From positions 72,628-97,247 of the forward strand of contig MU647420.1 of NCBI GenBank assembly GCA_026770585.1: DNA of 24,620 nucleotides, in the 5' to 3' direction. A model generated the notes under the pieces. The model was not told the DNA's origin and ran no database searches. It was given only the letters and a program-made list of their open reading frames with translations. The translations under genes were made by a program, and so were the position numbers. Positions 9,001 to 19,600 of the stretch are shown in pieces. Within the stretch, counting starts at the first letter, position 1. Each line of letters begins with the position of its first letter. Source of the DNA: Baffinella frigidus (taxonomy: Eukaryota; Cryptophyceae; Cryptomonadales; Baffinellaceae).

Positions 9001-12000
9001 TTTCCCTGGTCGGATTGCGAGGGGGCAAACGGATCTTTTTAATTCGGGTACGGATTCAAAAAATGGTACCCGTCGTGCCCAAAATTTGGGGGACTCAGTG
9101 CCCATGTGGGCACTGCATTTAATAAATACCCGATCCATTTGCCCCCTCGCTAATCGACCAAGGATCGTCGCGGTGCAAACGCTGGTCGCGCGTGGGACTC
9201 TCGCTGCCACGATGCGAGTTGAGTTGCTTTACAAACCGCGAAGTGATTTGCTCTCCGCACCAGCAGGGGTGGGGGCGCTATCTCCGTTACCAGAAGTAAC
9301 GTAACGTTGGAAACGTGGCAAGGGGGGAGCCGGTCGCGACGATGCGAGTTGCTTTACAAACACACGATGCGGATCAAGTTGCTTTACACTCTGAACCGCT
9401 CTGCGAACAAACAGGGAGAGAGCCGGTCGCCGCGGCGGGTACACAGCAGCGGAGACGGGAGGGATCGGGGGTCCCCGCTGCGGGAGGGTGCCGGCGCGAG
9501 TCGCGAGGGGTGGACCACCTGGCTTGACGAGGTTCACCCCGCGCCTGGAAACTCGTGCTCAGTCGTTTTTGTTATTCGTTTTTTTAATATTTGGAAACAC
9601 ACGTTGGTTGTGTTAGATAGATGAGGTGGGTTCACCCCGTTCCTCGAAATGAAATGGTGGTATTATAATATATATATATATATATCTATATATACATCCA
9701 TACATATAAACAGACAAATGTATAGATAGATAGAATTCAAACACTCGCCGCGTTGAACCTGCAGTCGGCAGCCGTGTGCGTAGTTGGTGGACACGCCCCC
9801 GTTTTGAGGGATCTGTGGCACGTCACCGCCATCCAGACAAGCCGTCATCAATCTCGCCCTGTTTCCCGGACGAATGAAATTCATTGGATACTCATAAGAT
9901 CTTGTTTCCAGTGGAATCATGTTTCTCATAGAATCTTGTTTCCTTGCAGGTGGAGGCGAAGTGGGTGCGGGCAAACCGTGCTCACAACCTGTTGCAGGTG
10001 CGTCCCCCCTCCCCTTGCTCTCTGTAACGCGTCGCTTTACAGAGAGCGTCACTCTACAGAGAGCGTTGCTCTACATAATCGCTGAGTCTGTTCGCAATCT
10101 GATAGGCCCCCGCCCTTCAGTTTGTGCATCGGGAGCGGTCAGTAAGCCTGTCGCATTACTTTATGCACATCACCTTATGCACGCGTGCATACAGTGAGTA
10201 ATTTACCAGCCACGCCAGACAAGGTGTCTTGCCATGCCTGACACACCATCGAGAAAACCTTCTGTCTCGCGTCGGGCGTAGTCTGGGGGTTCCGCCCGTG
10301 GCCATGCGGCAACGCTCACCGCGGCTTCACTCACCCATCACCTGTCGACTTGGCGTGGCACGTCCAGACTGAAGGCATCCAACACCCCCCTTCTGAAAAC
10401 CTGAAAACGCCCCCCCTCCTCGCGTGGCAGGCAAAGCACGCAACCGTGACCAAGGAGCTGAAAGCCTCAAAACGCCGCGAAGCAACCCTGGAGGAAGCGC
10501 ACGCGGTCGGCTCAGCAGAGGTACATCCGGGGAAATATATTGTTCTTTCATGACTTGGCAACGAAAACCAGTACGCGAATGCCCGTCCATCACTCCGCAG
10601 AAGTGCAGCGCGCGGAGACGATGCTGCACGAGGCAAAAAATAATTTTAGTATGCCCCAGTTGTGTAGCAATTTTCAGCTGTATAGTGATTTTCCATTACT
10701 AAAGGAAGTAGGTTTCCATTCTAAAGGAAGTAATTTTCCATTCTAAGGAAACTAGCAATTTTCCATTCCACACACAGGTTTTACTATCACCAGTATGGTC
10801 CAGTTGTGTAGTAATTTTAGTATGACCCAGGCGTGTAGTAATTTTCAGTCGTGCAGCAATTTACCCAGCTGTGTAGGAATGCTGACCAGATTCTGAAAAG
10901 AAGATGCGTTTCCTCGGATGCAGGTGCAGCGTGCCGAGACGATGCTGCACGCGTCGCGGCAGCGCGCTGTCGATTTGACCGTCGAGGGCGAGGATCTCCG
11001 GGTGGCGCTCGCGGGGGAGACGGCCGCGCGCATCAACGCCGAGGTCTCAGCTCTCATGTTCTTCTGTTATTACCCTCAGCCTAGTGGGAAGTGATCAACT
11101 ATGCACCGACGATCGAGGGCGAGGATCTCCGCCTCGCGTTTGCTAGGGAGACGGCGAAGCGAATCACAGTTGAGGTCACAGCGCCCTTCTTCTTTGTTAC
11201 CCTCAGCTTAGTGGAAAGTGATCAACTTACTAACTACGCACCGTTCGCACCGGATAGGACCAGGCTCCATTCCAGTCATCCTAGACCGTCCAAGCCGAGG
11301 TCAGAGCGCTGCTGCAATGGGCTTTACTGTCGACCGTTTACAGGGCTGCGGGTTGAGGACATTATCTCATCACTATGAGTCTGCTGTGAATTTTCGTGTT
11401 GGGCTCACCCGTCACCACCTGCCCCCCCCCTCCCCCCCTTCCTCTTTCTCCCTCTCCCTCTCCCTCTCTCTCTCTCCCGCTCCCTCTCCCTCTCCCTCTC
11501 CCTCTCCCTCTCCCTCTCCCTATCGCTAGGAGGGGTGAGGAGGCGTACCCTGAGACCCCCACCCCGCGTCACAGGCGGTAGCAACAGACGCAACAACCCT
11601 CGCCTCCCGGCAGACTTATGTCCACTTAGCAGACATAAGAGGCCATGCATTACCCAACTCGGACTGACTCTTCACGTGCATGCATATTTACCTCACCCTG
11701 AAAAAAACCCCGGCCCCTCGTGCACAGGCGGTAGCAACGGACGCAACAACCCTCGGCTTCCACGAGGCGCGCTCGCTGCGCGTCGAACTAGCGACGGTCC
11801 AGACGGCAATGGCGGACCAGGACGTGGCCGCTGCCGCGAGGATCAAGAGACTGGAGGCTGACGCGGATGGGGTGCCTGCCCGCCCTTTGAAACACTCTTA
11901 ACCCTGAACCATAGCCGACACTCCAAACCCTTAACGTTAGCCGCCTCCGTACTCAACTGTAAACCATAGACCTTAGCCGCCCTGCGGTCTTCCCGTGTTG

Positions 12001-15000
12001 AACCGATGGTCCCAGAAAGCATGATCCTGAACCCCCCCACCCCACACCGCAAGACGGCTGATGTTCCATAGCATGACAACCCAACGCGCACAGCTCACAG
12101 GCTGATGCGCGCTAGCATGGCTGGCAGGCGCGACACGAGGCGTGGTCGCGAGATTGTCCTGTGCTCCTAATTGATTATCACATGGTCCTCATGGATTGTC
12201 CCAAGGTCCTAATTGAGTGTCTATCGTTGGGTGGCAGGCGCGGCACGAGGCGCGAGAGCAGCAGGTTGCCGCTTCGTGTGCCTCATGTCCCATGCCACAC
12301 AAGTGACCAGTAAAGGTCAAATCTGAGTTGGAAGTTGACACGTTTGGCATGGCAGGCGCGGCGCGAGGCGCCAACCATGTGATACTCAATTATGACCAAA
12401 CGATAACCAATTAGGACCATCCTGATTGATTGTGTATCGTTGGGTGGCAGGCGCGACACGAGGCTCGAGAGCAGCAGGCGTGGATGGAGGAGGAGGTGCG
12501 CGCGGCGCGCGAGGCCCTCACCGCTTCGGAACTTGCCCGTCTCCACGCCGAGGACGCCAGGTTGCTGCCCAGCTGTAGGGTGGAGGGTGGCGGGTGGAGG
12601 GTGGAGGGTGGAGGGTGGAGGGTGGAGGATGAAGGGTGGAGGGTGGAGGGTGGAGGGCGTAGGGTGTAGGGTGTAGGGTGTAGGGTGTCGGGTGCGGATG
12701 GGGCGAGAGATCCACGCGGCGCACGAGGCCCTTGCTGCCGCCGAGGATGCCCGCGCCTGTAGGATGTAGGGCGCGAATGGATGGGGAGATGAGCGAGGCA
12801 CGTGAGGCGCTTGCCGCTTCGGACCACGCCCGCGTCCACGCCGAGGACGCCAGGTTACCACCCGCCCTCTAGCCATACCTCAGTTAATCTTGCTGGCCTA
12901 ATCTTGCTGGCCGCCCTCCCAGCTGTAGGGTGTAGGGTGTAGGGTGGCGCGGCTGGAGGGGGAGATGCGGGAGGCACGCGAGACCCTTGCTGCCGCCGAG
13001 GCCGCCAGGGTGCTGCCCGCCCAGCTGTAGGGTGGAGGGTGCAGGGTGTACGGTGTACACATCATGGCCTCCTCGGCCTGGCACGCCGGCAAACCGAGGA
13101 AGCCAAGTTAAATACATTTCGAATGTCGCGTGCGACGGTTCTCGAATCCCACGCGTCTGTGGCACTCATCCCTCCCCGGTTAGTCTAATCGGGGGACTTG
13201 TTTAATTTGGATCCCTGTTTGTTCATAGGAGTTAGACGAAGGTCTATTAGGGCCCTAGGTCAATTTCATCAGGGCCAGAATCCGGTTTAATAGGCCTTTT
13301 TGTTTTGAATTAAACATGTTCCCGGATGAAGTCTCCGTCCTGGCCACCCACGATCAGACGAGGAGCACTCGCACACGTTACTTTCTCAGATTTCAGGGGG
13401 AAAACACGCCAAAAGTGGATCCAACGTCCCCAAGAGGGACTCTACTAGAGCCATTGCTTTTTACAATTGCTTTGCGTAAAATCTAGGGTTGGAGGCATAC
13501 ACCTTCCTTGTGCGGGTTGGTGGGTGACGCGTGGCGTGTGACGACTTAGTGTGTACGCCCCTCGTACAGTCGATCGAACGGCCTGAGGCGGGCTCGTCCT
13601 ATCCTCACATGGCTGGCAGGGCAAGGGCTGAGGACGGGACGGAGGAGGCGTGCCTAACACTCTTCCGGGTGTGTCTAACACTCTCCCGGTGTGTCTAACA
13701 TTCGTTCGGCTGTGGCTAACACTTGCCCAAGTGTGTACACCACTCGCCCAAGTGTGTACAACACCCGTCTGTGTGTGTCTAACACTCTCATGGGTGTGTG
13801 TTACAGGGACCGGACCGAGGAGGGGACGGAGGAGGCGCAGGCGGAGCTTGCGGCGGCTGTCTTTGACCGCGACGCCGCCCTCGCCGCCACACGCGAGGTG
13901 CGGGGTTTCGGTTTATTTAGCATTATGATGTATGGTTTCTTTACCCTTTTCCGCTCTAAAGTTGACGGCCAGCCAGCCAGACAAAGCGCGCAGCCGCCCT
14001 CGCCGCCAAATGCGAGGTTGAGGGGTTATACGGATTGTTTGGGCGAAGAAAGTTGGTGAGCCCGTAGCTTTTTTCTGCGCAAAGTGGACGGGTTTGGACC
14101 ACGCGCCCCCACATGTCAACTTGAGAATAGTCGCTAACCGCCAACTTGGGAATAATCGCTAACAAGAGTTAGACAGCTGCTCCTCGTTGAGATGTTTTGC
14201 GTGTGAGGGTGGCGGTGTAACTTGAGAGGGTGGCGGTGTAACTTGTAAACCTTGAATAACCGGTGTGACTTGAAGGTTCAACTTGGACACCGTGACTTGA
14301 AGGTTCAACTTGGACACATACACCCCAAACCCTCAATGTCTGGTGGTTCATGGATGGGTGGAGCAGCAGCAGTTGGCCTTGCTGACCAGCGTGATCGCTT
14401 TTTAAACCCGAAACCCTAAACCTAAACCCTAAACCCTCAACCCCAAACTCTAAACCCTAAACCCTAAACCCTAAACCTGGCTCACCCTCCTTCCCTGTGT
14501 CCATCGCGCATCCCTTCGAACCCCGCTGTGTGGATCATAACCCCTAAACTCCAAAGCCTAACCGTGCGACGGATGCGGGGGGCAGGTGGAGAATGAAGTG
14601 GTGGAGCTACAGCGAAAGTGCGAGGAAGCGCTGGCTCTCCAGGTGCCAATGTCCCATTCCGAGAATAACCTTTCAGTGCTCCCGTAAGTGAATTTCGACA
14701 ACCACCCGTCAGTGGATCCAGTTGTGAATAGCTTATAATGGGTGAACGTAAATAACCCAGAAGTAAATGAACCGGAAGTGAATAATCCAGGTGTCAATAC
14801 TATAACATGGATAATCGTAAATAACCCATTGGTAAATCATCCATAATGAATCATCCATACATGAATGACCCATGAGTGAATCATCCATAGGACCCTGGCG
14901 CTCCAGGTGTGAATAGCCCATTCCGAGAATAACCCGTCAGCCCATTTTATTCCACTTGCTCCCGTTAGTAAATTTTGACAATAACCCGTCAGTGGATCCA

Positions 15001-16580
15001 AGTGTGAATAACCTATAATGGGAAACCGTAAATAACCCATACGTGAATAAACCGGAAGTGAATAAACCGTAAGTGAATACTCCATAGGACCCTACCTTGG
15101 GCCATCCGTTTCCAACGTAGCTTGAGTACGGGGGGGGGTCGGGGCGCTAAACCCCAAAACCCGAAACCCAACGCCAATTGCCTCGTCACACTCCAGGCAA
15201 AACTTCAACCCTAACCTCCACACCCCAAACGCAACACCTAACCCTTACCCCACACCCGAAAAACAGGAGCAGACAGCGGCGGAGCTGCAAGCGATCCGAG
15301 AGGAAGAGGCGGCAGGTCATCCTCGCTCGCTCTCCCCTAAACCCTACACCCTAAACTATTTAAGGTCTGGTTCAACCCTGGCCTAATCCCCGACGTCTAA
15401 CCCCCAACCCCGCACAGGCCTCTCACTGCGGCTAGACGCTCAGGAAATGGGGACCAAACTCGAAGCCCTCGCGGTCCCGCCCTCAACCCGAAGCCTCAAA
15501 CCTCAGACCCGAACCTCTAAACCCCAAACCCTAAACCCTAAACCCCAAACCCTAAACTCCAAACCCCAAACCCCAAACCCTAAACTCCAAACCCCACACC
15601 CCAAACCCCACACCCCACACCCCAAACCCCACACCCCAAACCCCAAAACCCAAACCCTGAACCCTAATCCCTGAACCTCAAGACAGGCTGAGAAGGCAGA
15701 AGCGGAAGAGGAGTGGGCAGCCGAGTTCGCCTCTCTCAAGGAGGAGAACGAGGAGTCTGAGAGGCTCAGAGAAGAGGCTGAGAAGGCGAGAGACGAGGCT
15801 CAACGCGCCATGGAGTACGTCCCCACCACCACCCTCCCTTTTGACCACTCCACCCTCCTTCCTTATTTTTGAGGGAGGCCAGAGGTGAGGCTGAGAGGCA
15901 GAGAGAAGAGTCTGAGAAGGCAAGCGGCTGATAGCGCCATGGAGTACCGTCCTATCACCACCCTCCCTTTTGCCATCTCTGACGGAGGCGAGGGAAGAGT
16001 CTGAGAAGGCGAGAGCGGAGGTTGAGCAAGCCACACACTACCGCTCTTTCACCCACCCGTTTGACCACCCATCCGCCACCCTTTTTGAAACACTTGAGGC
16101 TATTACACATGGTGGCCGACGTTGACACACACAGACGTGCTGGTAGGTTAACTCAACGAATAGTTCACTGCACCCTAAACCCTGAACCCCAAACCCTAAC
16201 AACCAGGGCGCAGACGGCGCAGAACGAGCATGCCGCCACGGAAGCCGCCGCGCTCCTCCAGGTGCCGTCCCACGCGACGATGGCCTGCACACCAAATCGA
16301 CCATCGGACTAACTTAATTGTACTAATCCGCGGACGGGTTATGTCCGCTTTGTACCAGAAATGGTAGACAGACGCAATGGATTTGAGGTGCAGGCGATCC
16401 TCGCGCGCTTGGATCCAACGAAGCCGTGCTGCTCCAGGTATCGGCCAGCGCTGTCTCTGTCTATTTGGGCTCACCAATTTAGTGAGCCCGGGTTCTTTTT
16501 CGCTGCCAAGTTGACGGATTTGTACCGACTATCTCAATAATGCGACTATCTTTCTCTCTCTCTCTCTCTCTTTCTCTTTT

Positions 16581-16617
<37 letters not shown>

Positions 16618-19600
16618 CTTTCCCTCTCTCTATCTTTATGTTCTCTCAGTAACGCAACTTTCTCTCCCAGGCTATGCAGGATGAAGTTGCAGCAGCGAAG
16701 GAAGCGCACGCAACCCTCCAATCCTCCACCACCGCCCAAGAGGAGACCCTCACGGATCTTCGCGGTGCTCTCGAGGAGGAGCGACAGGCGCGCGCGGGGG
16801 AGCAGCAGGGACACGCGGCACGCGAGGCGGCGCTGAGTGCTCGCGTCGCAGGCCTCGCCCCATCAACCTTACATGCTACATCATAAAATCTGAATCATGC
16901 ACCCTAAGCTCTAATCCCTCAACACTAAACCCTGAACCCCAAACCCTAAACCCTAAACCCTTAACCCTTAACCCTACAACCTGAACCCCAAACCACACAC
17001 CCCAAACCCTAAACCCTCACACCTAAACCCTAAACCCGAAACCCGACATCAGAGATGGAGGAGGAGTTGGCGGGTGCGCATTCGCGGCATATCACAGAGG
17101 TACCTTTACCTTCTTCTCCTCTTCCTCCCCTTCACCATCAACTGTCTCCTCCTCCTTCACCTCAACTTTCGCACCACCCCCCTTCCTTCCGCCTCAACCA
17201 CCACCACCACCTTGTCCACCTTCTTCTCCGCCCCCTCCGCCCCCTCCTCCCCCTCCTCCTAATCCACCGCCTCCTTCTCCTCCTCCTGCTCCTAATCCAC
17301 CGCCACCCTCACACCTTCATCCCGCCGCCCTCAGCACCATATTCCCACCGAAAGCAGCCAGGCTGGGTGTTGCATGTGGTAACGTGTGGTAACGTGTGGT
17401 AGTGTTGGATGGTGGAGGGGATGCGGTCGGGGCTGGAGACAGCGCGGGAGGGGGGACCTGGATCCTCAACCCTGAACCTAAACCCTGCACCCTGATTGCG
17501 TGTGGTAAAGTGCGGTAACGTGTTGTACTGTTGGAAGGTTGCGGAGGTGCGGTCGGGGCGAGAGGTAGCGCGAGTGGAAAGTGAGAGGCTCACACGTGCG
17601 AATCGCCCTTTCGACACAGGTTGCCAGCCTGCGGGAGGAAAGCGAGAGGCTCAACGAGGAGGTGGTCCGACTCGATGCGGAGGGAGGGGAGGCGCGTGCC
17701 CAGTGCGAGAGGTTGGCCGTCCCCTCCACTTCCTACCTCTGCCTCAGTCTGATTCGGCCTCACCAATTTCGCGAGCATGGGCCCATTTTCAATCGAAAGG
17801 CTGAGGTACCAACTTCCAACCTTCATATAACACACAACGGTGTTTCTAATCAAATCAGTTTGGCACCCGGCAGGCTGCCTCACGAAGTTCATAGGATAAC
17901 GGACTAAAAGTGGGGTGGTTAGGCCTACGGAATCGCCTACCGTAGGCCGTAGGGCTCCTATGACCAAAAGTCGTAGGATTTTGGCCTACAGTAGGAGGTT
18001 CTAGGCAATGCCGTAGGCCTAACTACCCCATTTTTAGTCCATTACCCTATTCAAGTGGCGGGCGAGAGAACCGCGCCATCAGACCAGGCTGCCGCGCGAT
18101 GACACGCGACCACACACCCATCACCAAACCCTCAACGAGCGCCCTCATCCCGCAACCGTCAGCCCCACACACAAAGCCCTCAACGCGCCCTATCCCACCC
18201 GGCAGGAGCAAGAGGCGGAGCGAGACGGAGGGAGAAAGCACCTGTCATTCGAAGAGGCAAACGCGCGATCGCACGTGCTATCTTACCCTCGACATATCTT
18301 TACCATAGCACACACTTCAGGCCCAAGACAGCAAAAGTTGTTTTGAACTAAATCGCATGATCATTGACTCTCCGACGGTGACTCCTGAGGTGACTCCTGG
18401 ATGATGAGTCGGACCTTGAAGCATACATGATCCCGCCCGGCAGGCTGCGGAGCGAAGTGGCGGGAGAGCGGACCGCCACGTCCGAAGAGGTGGACGCGCG
18501 ATCGCACGAGGCCAAAGAGCACCACGCACGCATGGAGCGCGAGGTACCCTCAACACCTCAACCCCGAAACCCGAACCCCGAATCTCGAACCCCTAAACCC
18601 GAACTCCGAATCTCGACATCCGAAACTGAAACGTGTCCTGCACCCGAATCCCTTACCCCTCACCCTTAACTACTCACCCCTAGCCCCCGGCGCCTGACCC
18701 CTCACCCCAAGGTGGGCGTGGCACGACGCGGAGGAGCAGGCGGAGGGGCTGCCCTGCACACATCAACCCCTCCCCAATTCCCGAAACCCCAAACCTCGAA
18801 GCCCGAAACCCGAAACTTTCATTCCCGAAACCCCCAATCCCGAAACCTGAAACTGCAACGTGCCTTACAACCTGGGTGCGTGTGCACGCGAAGTTGCAGC
18901 GGAGGAGGTGGAGGGGTCAAGGGGCTACTATCTGCCATCACCTGCACCTCTACCTAACCCTTCCTACACCCTAGCCTCCAAAACCCAAAACCCGCAACCC
19001 GAAACCCGAAACCCGAAACCCGAAACGTGAAACCCGCAAACCAAACGTGACCTACACCATAACCCCTGGCCCCTACCCCCTAACTCATCAGGTACGCGTG
19101 GCACGGGAGGTAGTGGAGGAGGAGGCAGAGGGGCTGCCACATAACCCTACCTCAGTCCCTACTGAACCTTACCTGAACCCTAGCCTCCGAAACCTGAAAC
19201 CCCAAACCCCAAACACCAAACACCAAACCCGAAATCCGAAACCCGGAACCCGCAACCCAGAACCTGAAACCTAAACGATGGCGACCCCTCAGGTGCGGGT
19301 GGCGCGGGAGGTGGGGGAGGAGGAGGCAGAGGGGCTGCGATCGCGCGTGGCATCCCTCGAGGCCACGCTGGATGCTGAGTCGGGAGACCACTCCGCCGCG
19401 CTACAGGCGGTACATCCTCCCTCACGCCCCAGAACCACCCTGGAGGCCACGTTCGGGTATTTTGGACGGCTCAGTCCTTTTCAAGGGGAGTTGACTTTTG
19501 AGACGTCCAAAAGTGGCCTCCAGGGTGGTGTATGTCGCTTTGTACCACGGCGTTTTATGTGTGTACCGCGAGCGTGCGTGGTGCTACATATCGATCGACT

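Noticed and set aside
9663-10052. Minus-strand 129-codon frame
   Set aside because: It runs into the (TA)n microsatellite and overlaps the phase-consistent plus exon at 9950-9997.
14627-15095. CRISPR-like array
   Set aside because: Repeats are short, imperfect and contiguous without unique spacers, and the context is eukaryotic introns.
16479-16814. Arg-Glu repeat protein on the minus strand
   Set aside because: Translation of the (CT)n microsatellite; the same artefact occurs at 11405-11650.
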